The position numbers and the translations under genes were made by a program. Below the pieces are notes generated by a model. The model saw nothing but the letters and a program-made list of their open reading frames with translations. It was not told the origin of the DNA and ran no database searches. DNA of 5,111 bases from the NCBI GenBank assembly GCA_002336985.1, contig DDFE01000126.1, positions 980 through 6,090 of the forward strand. The letters are read 5' to 3'. Within the stretch, counting starts at the first letter, position 1; every line of letters starts with the position of its first letter. The DNA comes from Sphingomonadales bacterium UBA1936. Its GTDB lineage: Bacteria; Pseudomonadota; Alphaproteobacteria; Sphingomonadales; Sphingomonadaceae. Shown here piece by piece: positions 1 through 4,368 of the stretch.

Positions 1-319
1 GTCCACCGTCATCTCTGGTTTTGTAGTCCCATGCGTCGGGAAGGCCATTTCCATCGAATATGCAAAAATGCCATTGGACTGTGGGCGATCCGATCCGCGC
101 ACTGCCAATACAAGTTAACGTTTCAAGATTCACGCCGCCTTCCTCAAGAAGCTCACGGGCCGCTGCGGAAATAATAGATTCGTTTGGCTCAATGGATCCT
201 TTGACAAATTGTTTTCCGGCAAGAGGATGATGGAAAGCCAGTATCTCGATTGCATTTTCATTCCATCGATACGGAACTGCACAGGCTTTTTCGATCCCGT
301 GAGAGAAGGTAGCAGTCAT
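1..319 (-). CDS. NUDIX hydrolase, N-terminal 106 residues (C-terminus off left edge)
   Basis: NUDIX enzymes hydrolyse nucleoside diphosphates linked to another moiety; the substrate here cannot be told. Reading the minus strand from the ATG at 319-317 gives an uninterrupted 106-residue frame to the window edge. Residues 41-63 fit the Nudix box GX5EX7REUXEEXGU exactly: G41, E47, then RELLEEGGV at 55-63, so the metal-binding glutamates are present. The stretch before it (YRWNENAIEILAF, near 17-29) looks like the first strands of the fold. An in-frame TAG lies immediately upstream of the ATG (322-320), so this is the most upstream possible start; no strong Shine-Dalgarno is visible. GC is about 49%, well below the obgE region, which suggests a different history. 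The gene diverges from the GIY-YIG gene, and one repeat copy sits about 45 bp upstream of its start. The family call is secure; the exact function is unknown because the C-terminal part is missing. Confidence 0.9.
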   Translation of the reverse strand, partial: MTATFSHGIEKACAVPYRWNENAIEILAFHHPLAGKQFVKGSIEPNESIISAAARELLEEGGVNLETLTCIGSARIGSPTVQWHFCIFDGNGLPDAWDYKTRDDGG

Positions 320-363
320 CTAGCGCGGTTAGCGGCGCGTGAGAAAGGGAGCAATCGCATTAT

Positions 364-398
364 CCCGTCATTCCCGCGAAAGCGGGAATCCAGCTTCT
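364..398 (+). repeat. Palindromic dispersed-type repeat, left copy
   Basis: This 35-bp sequence is identical, in reverse complement, to 719-753. Its core at 370-389 is ATTCCCGC-GAAA-GCGGGAAT: a perfect 8-bp stem with a four-base GAAA loop (GNRA-type if transcribed). It is preceded by CCCGTC and followed by CCAGCTTCT, and the CCAGCTTCT side faces the GIY-YIG gene. From general knowledge, the core fits the Neisseria dRS3 consensus ATTCCC-N8-GGGAAT, and closely related repeats are scattered through many proteobacterial genomes, where they give spurious peptides such as VIPAKAGIQ or FPRKRESS. The copy lies between the divergent NUDIX and GIY-YIG genes, so it could also affect their expression. 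Confidence 0.93.
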
Positions 399-429
399 CT
401 CTTCAATAATAGACGGCTAGTCTAATAAT

Positions 430-717
430 ATGTCGGGGTGGCTCTATCTAATGGCCAATCGCTATCGCGGAACAATCTACATCGGCGTTTCACGAGATAT
501 TTCTCGACGTGCTTGGCAACATCGCCACGGTCGCGGATCCGAGTTCTGCAAAAGATATGGTGTTGTCCGGCTTGTCTATGCAGAGCAAGCAGACACAATC
601 GTTGATGCCATTGCGAGGGAAAAAGCGCTTAAGAAGTGGCGGCGTTCTTGGAAAATCGAACTGATCGAGAGCGCGAACCCGCATTGGGAAGATTTGTTCG
701 AGCGGCTGAACGGGTAA
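430..717 (+). CDS. Single-domain GIY-YIG nuclease family protein (95 aa)
   Basis: GIY-YIG domains cut DNA through one metal-dependent site. The whole protein is one domain of the short bacterial COG2827/YhbQ-like type. Visible landmarks are an N-terminal WLYLMA strand (4-9) holding the first motif tyrosine Y6, the YIG motif at 17-19, the RRAWQH helix (26-31) with the expected catalytic arginine and a histidine, and REKALKKW (63-70) with E64 as the likely metal-binding glutamate. A C-terminal WKIELIE...NPHWEDL segment (74-89) is characteristic of this family. All expected active-site residues seem present, so it looks functional. It has no second DNA-binding domain, unlike phage homing endonucleases or UvrC. 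The ATG at 430 has only a poor Shine-Dalgarno, and the AT-rich upstream sequence could hold a promoter. It is bracketed by inverted repeats and converges on the HTH-like gene at 755-937. Its natural target is unknown. Confidence 0.92.
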   Translation: MSGWLYLMANRYRGTIYIGVSRDISRRAWQHRHGRGSEFCKRYGVVRLVYAEQADTIVDAIAREKALKKWRRSWKIELIESANPHWEDLFERLNG

Positions 718-718
718 A

Positions 719-753
719 AGAAGCTGGATTCCCGCTTTCGCGGGAATGACGGG
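719..753 (-). repeat. Palindromic dispersed-type repeat, right copy (inverted)
   Basis: This copy is identical over all 35 bases to the reverse complement of 364-398, with its palindromic core at 728-747. It fills nearly the whole 37-nt gap between the convergent stop codons of the GIY-YIG gene (ends 717) and the 60-aa gene (ends 755). Read on the minus strand, the stem is followed by CCAGCTTCTTTT, a loosely T-rich tail. It could therefore act as a weak terminator for minus-strand transcripts, but the T tract is displaced from the stem and this is inference. Confidence 0.93.
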
Positions 754-754
754 G

Positions 755-937
755 TTATCGCAGCTTTGCGATGGATAGCCCATCCAGCTTCACACGCTCC
801 TTCACCGATTCCTCGCTGCGGGTCAGCGCCTTGGCAATCGCCTTCAGCGCCATGCCCTTTTTCGCCAGCGTATGGAGCTTCTGGATTTCAGCGCTCGTCC
901 ACGGCTGGCGATGACGTTCGAAACGATCGCCCGCCAT
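755..937 (-). CDS. Small helix-turn-helix-like protein (60 aa), function unknown
   Basis: I do not recognise a named family. The protein is basic at its N-terminus (GDRFERHRQPW, 3-13). A WTSAEIQKLHTLAKKGMALK segment (13-32) follows, then AIAKALTRSEESVKERVKLDGL (33-54), which reads as two or three short helices with the spacing of a Myb/SANT- or GcrA-like DNA-binding fold (tryptophan, acidic helix, then an IAKxLxRSxxSVxxR recognition-like helix). A role in DNA binding is therefore an inference. The start is well fixed: its ATG (937-935) overlaps the stop of the methyltransferase gene as TAATG, so the two are probably translationally coupled. Its stop (TAA, 757-755) lies 1 bp from the right palindromic repeat, so the original 3' end may have been changed by insertion of that repeat. 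Confidence 0.75.
   Translation of the reverse strand: MAGDRFERHRQPWTSAEIQKLHTLAKKGMALKAIAKALTRSEESVKERVKLDGLSIAKLR
757..772. other. Short perfect hairpin at the end of the 60-aa gene
   Basis: ATCGCA (757-762), loop GCTT (763-766) and TGCGAT (767-772) form a perfect 6-bp stem. It overlaps the last codons and part of the stop of the minus-strand 60-aa gene and lies 3 bp from the right palindromic repeat, so two hairpins stand in tandem between convergent genes. It has no T tract of its own. A terminator or mRNA 3'-end role is possible but unproven. Confidence 0.35.
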
Positions 938-1689
938 TATTTCGGCTTGCAGAAACGATAGACGAACTGGTCCGTCTTGCCGCGGATCGACGGGTCGAAC
1001 ACGCTGGCCGTGCGCGGGTCGCTCGGATTGCGGTAGAGCGGGATTTCGCCGTCGAAGACGAACCCGGCCTTTTCGATCTCTGCACGCGCGGTCGCGGCAT
1101 CGATGCGGTGCAGCGTCTGTGCCGAATCCAGCCCCGCACCGGCAACCGCGTAATGGTCCACCACGAGCAAGACGCCGCCGGGCTTCAGCGCTGCGAACAG
1201 TGTTTCGTCGATCTTTCCGGCCAGCGTCGGCGGCGCGATCTTCAGGTGCAGGTCGTGGTAGTTCTGCACCGTGATGATGACATCGACCGGCTTCGGCACG
1301 GCGAACGCGCCGAGCGAGGGCCGGAAGGCGGTGACATTGGGATAGGTGGCGGCAACCGCGTCCTGATCCGTCCCGTATTTCGCCATGAAGCTGATGAATT
1401 CGGCCGGTTGATATGCGTAGACATGCCCATTGGGCCCGACCGTCTTTGCCAGCAGGCGAGTCACGTATCCGCCGCCCATGATGAAATCGAGCACCGTGTC
1501 GCCCGGCTTGACCCCGGCATAGTTCAGTAATTCGCCCGGCTTGCGCGCCGCGTCGCGATCCCGATCCGCCTGCGGACGGGCAGGGTCGGCGATGGCCGCG
1601 GCGACCGCGGACTGGGCGGGCGTCATCGTCTTCGCGAGAGCAGGTGTGCAGAGTGTCAGGGCAAGCGCGGCGGCGAACACGGTCTTCAT
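937..1689 (-). CDS. Secreted class I SAM methyltransferase-like protein (COG4798 type, 250 aa)
   Basis: Residues 1-19 form a Sec signal peptide: MK, then a hydrophobic FAAALALTLCTP core and an ALA cleavage site before K20. The mature protein should be periplasmic or exported. A Rossmann methyltransferase fold follows: GVKPGDTVLDFIMGGGY (59-75) is motif I with the glycine-rich SAM loop, VYAYQP (90-95) is the second strand end, VDVIITVQNYHDLHL (135-149) matches the motif IV region, and LKPGGVLLVVDHYA (168-181) is the usual post-motif loop and strand. HRID (194-197) and the C-terminal FDPSIRGKTDQF (231-242) are typical of this predicted methyltransferase family. The acceptor substrate is unknown, and an export signal on a SAM-dependent fold is odd. 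The start at 1689 is supported by the signal peptide and a GGGAGA Shine-Dalgarno 6 nt upstream. The same frame stays open to 2091, but that extension overlaps obgE and looks non-native. It is coupled to the 60-aa gene downstream. Confidence 0.88.
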   Translation of the reverse strand: MKTVFAAALALTLCTPALAKTMTPAQSAVAAAIADPARPQADRDRDAARKPGELLNYAGVKPGDTVLDFIMGGGYVTRLLAKTVGPNGHVYAYQPAEFISFMAKYGTDQDAVAATYPNVTAFRPSLGAFAVPKPVDVIITVQNYHDLHLKIAPPTLAGKIDETLFAALKPGGVLLVVDHYAVAGAGLDSAQTLHRIDAATARAEIEKAGFVFDGEIPLYRNPSDPRTASVFDPSIRGKTDQFVYRFCKPK

Positions 1690-1704
1690 CGGTTCTCTCC
1701 CTCT

Positions 1705-1766
1705 GTTTGTCGGCAGGCTAGCAGGGTGGCGTGGGCGGACCAAGTGCCAAGCCCTTATCGACAAAC
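1705..1766. promoter_or_regulatory. Widely spaced 8-bp inverted repeat in the obgE-methyltransferase gap
   Basis: GTTTGTCG (1705-1712) and CGACAAAC (1759-1766) are perfect inverted arms 46 nt apart inside the 88-nt gap 1690-1777. The left arm lies just upstream of the methyltransferase Shine-Dalgarno. A weak minus-strand promoter candidate sits between the arms: TTGGTC at 1743-1738, 17-nt spacer, TAGCCT at 1720-1715. The arms could be a paired regulator site or the base of an RNA stem, or simply chance. No intrinsic terminator is visible after obgE, so read-through is possible. Confidence 0.25.
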
Positions 1767-1777
1767 GCGCGGCGGGA

Positions 1778-2824
1778 TCAGATCGGCGACCACTCGATCG
1801 CGTCTTCGCCTTCGTCGTCGGCGTCGACCGTACCGGCCAGCGGGCCGACGGCGTCGAGCAGCCGATCGAGCACCCAGTCGACGCCGGTTCCCGCCGCGCC
1901 CGACAGCGGGATGACCTCCGCGCCGCTCGCTTCCTCGAGTTCGGCGGAAAGTGCGGCGATGAGTTCGTCATCGAGCATGTCGACCTTGTTGAGTGCGATG
2001 ACCGAGGGTTTCTCGTCGAGGCCCGCCCCGTAAGCTTCCAGCTCTTCGCGGACGATGCGGTAGCTGTCGGCGACATCGGCGTCGTTCGCATCGATCAGGT
2101 GGAGCAGGACACGGCAGCGCTCGATATGGCCCAGGAACCGGTCACCGATACCCGCACCTTCCGCCGCGCCTTCGATCAGGCCGGGAATGTCGGCGACGAC
2201 GAATTCGCGGTGCTTGTGACTGACCACGCCCAGCTGCGGCCGGGTGGTGGTGAAGGCATAGGCGCCGACCTTTGCGTTCGCATTGCTGACGGCGTTGATG
2301 AAGGTGGACTTGCCTGCATTGGGCAGGCCGACGAGGCCCACGTCGGCGAGCAGCTTCAGCCGCAGCCAGACCCATGCCTCTTCGCCCGGCCAGCCGGTGC
2401 CGTGCTGGCGCGGGGCGCGGTTGGTCGATGTCTTGTAGCTCGCATTGCCGCGTCCGCCGTCGCCGCCGCGCAGGAAGACGTGCCGGTCGCCAACCTTGGT
2501 GAAGTCGGCGAGGACATGTTCCTTGTCCTCGCTCAGCACCTGCGTGCCGACGGGGACGCGCACGACCAGGTCGTTACCGCCCGCGCCGGTCATGTTGCGG
2601 CCCGCGCCGCCCTTGCCGCGTGGCGCCTTGAAATGCTGGGTGTAGCGGAAATCGATAAGGGTGTTCAGCCCGGGCACGGCCTCGATGATGATGTCGCCGC
2701 CCTTTCCGCCGTTGCCGCCGTCGGGGCCGCCGAATTCGATAAACTTCTCGCGCCGGAACGCGACCGCGCCGGGTCCGCCCGAGCCGGAGGACAGATAGAT
2801 TTTCGCCTGGTCGAGGAAATGCAT
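1778..2824 (-). CDS. obgE: Obg family GTPase ObgE/CgtA (348 aa)
   Basis: ObgE is an essential, low-affinity GTPase that binds the 50S ribosomal subunit and links ribosome maturation to stress and the cell cycle. The glycine-rich Obg domain covers about residues 1-158, with the signatures FGGPDGGNGGKGGD (31-44), GKGGAGRNMTGAGG (70-83) and GGDGGRGNASYKTSTNRAPR (120-139). The G domain follows: G1 P-loop GLPNAGKS (166-173), the switch I region FTTTRPQLG (191-199), G3 DIPG (212-215) followed by LIEGAAEGAGIG (216-227), G4 NKVD (279-282) and a G5-like SGAAGTG (308-314). A short acidic tail (334-344) ends the protein; there is no long OCT-like domain. Length and motifs are normal for alphaproteobacteria. 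The ATG lies 1 nt after the tetR stop (TGA-C-ATG), with an AAAGG-like Shine-Dalgarno inside the end of tetR. Confidence 0.98.
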   Translation of the reverse strand: MHFLDQAKIYLSSGSGGPGAVAFRREKFIEFGGPDGGNGGKGGDIIIEAVPGLNTLIDFRYTQHFKAPRGKGGAGRNMTGAGGNDLVVRVPVGTQVLSEDKEHVLADFTKVGDRHVFLRGGDGGRGNASYKTSTNRAPRQHGTGWPGEEAWVWLRLKLLADVGLVGLPNAGKSTFINAVSNANAKVGAYAFTTTRPQLGVVSHKHREFVVADIPGLIEGAAEGAGIGDRFLGHIERCRVLLHLIDANDADVADSYRIVREELEAYGAGLDEKPSVIALNKVDMLDDELIAALSAELEEASGAEVIPLSGAAGTGVDWVLDRLLDAVGPLAGTVDADDEGEDAIEWSPI

Positions 2825-2825
2825 G

Positions 2826-3419
2826 TCAGGCCTTTGCCATCCGCGATTGAACGCCGGGTGACGCCATCAGTTGTTTGAGCGCGATGTCACGCGCGGCGTC
2901 GCGGGGCAAGCCGAGCGCATGTGCCATCGGCTTGCCGAGCAACGCGTCGCCGAGCGCCATCAGGACCAGCGTCAGCGTATCTTCGCGGATCAGCCCGTCC
3001 TCATTCTCGTCGGCGAGTTCATCGACCAGGTTGTGGATCGCCGACAATATGGGGTCGAGTGCGTCATGATTGCCGGACATGATCATCCATGTCGCGAGCG
3101 CGCCGGCACCCTGCTGGTCGAAGGCGTCGAACGTCATGTCGACGATCTCGCGCGGGTCAGCCTCACCGCGGCGCGCGCGCAGCACGGTCGCGCCAATGCT
3201 GTCGCAGACCGAGTCGGCGAGCATCGCCGCCAATGCTTTCTGGAGCCCCAGTGCCGAACCGAAATGATGGAGCACGTTGGCGTGCGTGCGGCCCACCTTC
3301 GCTGCCACGGCTTTCAGCGTAACTGCTTGAGGTCCCTCGGAAATGAGGATCACCCGCGCAGCATCCAGCGCGGCAGTACGGCTTTCATCCGGCGACAGGC
3401 GTTTGCGCACTATTGACAT
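2826..3419 (-). CDS. TetR/AcrR family transcriptional regulator (197 aa)
   Basis: This is a one-component DNA-binding regulator that normally represses nearby genes until it binds a small ligand. The N-terminal TetR domain (about 14-64) is clear: TAALDAARVILISEG (15-29) is helix 1, VTLKAVAAKVGRTHANVLHHFG (33-54) is the helix-turn-helix with the usual HHF ending, and LQKALAAM continues into helix 4. The rest (about 70-197) is the variable all-helical ligand and dimer domain, and its ligand is unknown. It diverges from the COG3687-like hydrolase gene across 45 bp, the classic arrangement of a TetR regulator and its target. It is 1 nt from obgE, so obgE may be partly co-transcribed with it. The assigned ATG has little Shine-Dalgarno upstream, and a promoter-like sequence ends 1 nt before it, so the true start could be a little downstream, for example the GTG at codon 4. 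Confidence 0.93.
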   Translation of the reverse strand: MSIVRKRLSPDESRTAALDAARVILISEGPQAVTLKAVAAKVGRTHANVLHHFGSALGLQKALAAMLADSVCDSIGATVLRARRGEADPREIVDMTFDAFDQQGAGALATWMIMSGNHDALDPILSAIHNLVDELADENEDGLIREDTLTLVLMALGDALLGKPMAHALGLPRDAARDIALKQLMASPGVQSRMAKA

Positions 3420-3441
3420 CAGTGTAAGTAGGCTCTAGCTC
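3413..3441 (+). promoter_or_regulatory. Putative sigma70-type promoter for the hydrolase gene
   Basis: A perfect -35 hexamer TTGACA (3413-3418) overlaps the tetR start codon on the other strand. It is followed by a 17-nt spacer and a poor -10, TAGCTC (3436-3441). Transcription would start near 3448, just before the AGGAG Shine-Dalgarno at 3452-3456, which is 8 nt from the ATG at 3465. The poor -10 keeps confidence moderate. Confidence 0.4.
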
Positions 3442-3449
3442 AGGATCAA
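3421..3449 (-). promoter_or_regulatory. Putative sigma70-type promoter for tetR
   Basis: On the minus strand, TTGATC (3449-3444), a 17-nt spacer and TACACT (3426-3421) match four of six consensus bases at each hexamer. It overlaps the oppositely directed promoter candidate almost completely. Its predicted start of transcription falls about at codon 2 or 3 of the assigned tetR frame, so either tetR begins slightly downstream or this is not the real promoter. Confidence 0.3.
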
Positions 3450-3459
3450 ACAGGAGCCT
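3430..3459. promoter_or_regulatory. Candidate TetR operator between divergent genes
   Basis: AGGCTC (3430-3435) and GAGCCT (3454-3459) are perfect inverted arms 18 nt apart. A 7-bp direct repeat CTCTAGC is also present at 3433-3439 and 3458-3464. The arms span the -10 region of the plus-strand promoter candidate and overlap the hydrolase Shine-Dalgarno, so a bound dimer would block that gene and probably tetR too. The assignment to this TetR protein is inferred from position only. Confidence 0.4.
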
Positions 3460-3464
3460 CTAGC

Positions 3465-4322
3465 ATGGCAAACGCAAAAACGCCTACCGATCTGACCATT
3501 ACCCCGCGCGACCGCCGTTTCGGGCGCGACATGGCGCAAAAGCGCTGGTGGCTGGGTGGAGACCCGATCGGTTCGGCGTTCCACAATGCGCTGTCGATCA
3601 CCTTCCCCCGCGGCGAGGCGTTCTTCGTTGAATCGGTAAAGGCGTTTCGTGACGGCGCATCGCCGAAGCTTGCGCAGGAAATCCGTGCGTTCGTGATGCA
3701 GGAAGTCATGCACAGCCGCGAGCATGTGTCGTTCAACCAGCGCGTTACCGACGCGGGCTACGAGATCGCGCATCTCGAAAAGGTCGTCGTCGAGAGCCTG
3801 GAGTTGACCAGGGACCGGCCGCAGATCCTGAACCTCGCCGTCACCATGGCGCTGGAACATTATACCGCGATGATGGCGCACCAGATGCTGACCGATCCCA
3901 ACGCATTCGCCGGTGCCGATCCCGAACTCGTCCAGATGTGGAAATGGCACGCGGTCGAGGAGATCGAGCACAAGGGCGTCGCGTACGACACCTGGCTGCA
4001 CGCCACCCGCGACTGGAGCCGGTGGAAGCGCTGGAAGGTCAAGTCGATTATGATGCTGCTCGTCAGCCGCACGTTCTGGATCAAGCGCTGGGAAGGGACG
4101 CTCGACCTGCTCGCGCAGGACGGCATCACCGGCTGGCGCGCGAAGGCACGACTTGCCTGGTACCTGATCGGGACACCGGGGCCGCTGCGCCGCCTGTTCC
4201 CGGCATGGGTCGCATACTTCCTCCCCGGCTTCCATCCGTGGAACCACGACGATCGCAAGCTGATCGGCAAGTACGAAAGCGACTATTCGGACGCGGTGAT
4301 GCCGAACGCGCTGGCTGCCTAA
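3465..4322 (+). CDS. Predicted metal-dependent hydrolase, COG3687/PF10118 type (285 aa)
   Basis: This resembles the family named predicted metal-dependent hydrolase, helical proteins with a ferritin-like arrangement of metal ligands; the biochemical reaction of most members is unknown. Candidate ligands recur on successive helices: E51 in FPRGEAFF (47-54), E80, H83 and H87 in QEVMHSREH (79-87), E131 in ALEHYTA (129-135), and H162, E165 and H169 in WHAVEEIEHKGVAYD (161-175). A basic, tryptophan-rich segment (178-195) and a hydrophobic stretch near 195-206 follow, and WNHDDRKL lies near the C-terminus. There is no signal peptide; the aromatic C-terminal half suggests membrane association at most. 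The start at 3465 is fixed by AGGAG 8 nt upstream. It diverges from tetR, so repression by that TetR protein is likely. Length is normal for the family. Confidence 0.87.
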   Translation: MANAKTPTDLTITPRDRRFGRDMAQKRWWLGGDPIGSAFHNALSITFPRGEAFFVESVKAFRDGASPKLAQEIRAFVMQEVMHSREHVSFNQRVTDAGYEIAHLEKVVVESLELTRDRPQILNLAVTMALEHYTAMMAHQMLTDPNAFAGADPELVQMWKWHAVEEIEHKGVAYDTWLHATRDWSRWKRWKVKSIMMLLVSRTFWIKRWEGTLDLLAQDGITGWRAKARLAWYLIGTPGPLRRLFPAWVAYFLPGFHPWNHDDRKLIGKYESDYSDAVMPNALAA

Positions 4323-4353
4323 CCCCGCTTGCACTCCGGCGCCGGTTGCGCGA

Positions 4354-4368
4354 GGCATGATGCATGCC
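4354..4368 (+). other. Small hairpin over the ribosome-binding site and start of the GNAT gene
   Basis: GGCAT (4354-4358), loop GATGC and ATGCC (4364-4368) can pair. The 5' arm overlaps the GAGG Shine-Dalgarno and the 3' arm contains the ATG. A short palindrome CCGGCGCCGG lies just upstream at 4336-4345. A modest effect on translation is possible, but such short stems arise by chance in GC-rich DNA. Confidence 0.2.

Larger units (their letters stand above)
364..753. mobile_element. Candidate 390-bp repeat-bounded GIY-YIG element
   Basis: Two identical 35-bp repeats in inverted orientation (364-398 and 719-753) bracket one 95-aa nuclease gene and almost nothing else. There are 31 bp between the left repeat and the start codon and 1 bp between the stop codon and the right repeat. 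The interior is about 51% GC, against about 67% in obgE. A hexamer ATCGCA occurs in direct orientation outside both ends (354-359 and 757-762), but it is not flush with the repeats and may be chance. The organisation resembles a tiny insertion sequence or a nuclease paired with its own palindromic repeat. There is no known transposase, and mobility is inference only. Confidence 0.45.

Noticed and set aside
209..409. Plus-strand open frame of 66 codons
   Set aside because: It is antisense to the NUDIX gene and ends inside the left repeat, whose translation gives the well-known spurious peptide FPRKRESS.
364..753. Two-repeat CRISPR array
   Set aside because: The repeats are inverted rather than direct, and the interval holds an intact 95-aa gene, not spacers.
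490..783. Minus-strand open frame of 97 codons containing VIPAKAGIQ
   Set aside because: It is antisense to the intact GIY-YIG gene and runs through the right repeat; VIPAKAGIQ is just the translated repeat.
766..1530. 254-codon plus-strand frame antisense to the methyltransferase and small gene
   Set aside because: It has no recognisable domain, and the minus strand has coherent, coupled genes with good start signals.
1690..2091. N-terminal extension of the methyltransferase frame
   Set aside because: It overlaps obgE in another frame, its composition is Arg/Ser/Thr-rich like a shadow frame, and the signal peptide plus Shine-Dalgarno fix the start at 1689.
1541..2878. 445-codon plus-strand frame antisense to obgE
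   Set aside because: Long antisense frames are common in GC-rich DNA; the opposite strand carries an unmistakable ObgE with every GTPase motif.
4336..4345. CCGGCGCCGG palindrome as terminator of the hydrolase gene
   Set aside because: It has no loop and no following T tract; such short palindromes are expected in this base composition.
3435..4358. 307-codon minus-strand frame antisense to the hydrolase gene
   Set aside because: It is an Arg/Val/Pro-rich shadow translation without recognisable domains, while the plus strand has a conserved ferritin-like ligand pattern and a strong Shine-Dalgarno.
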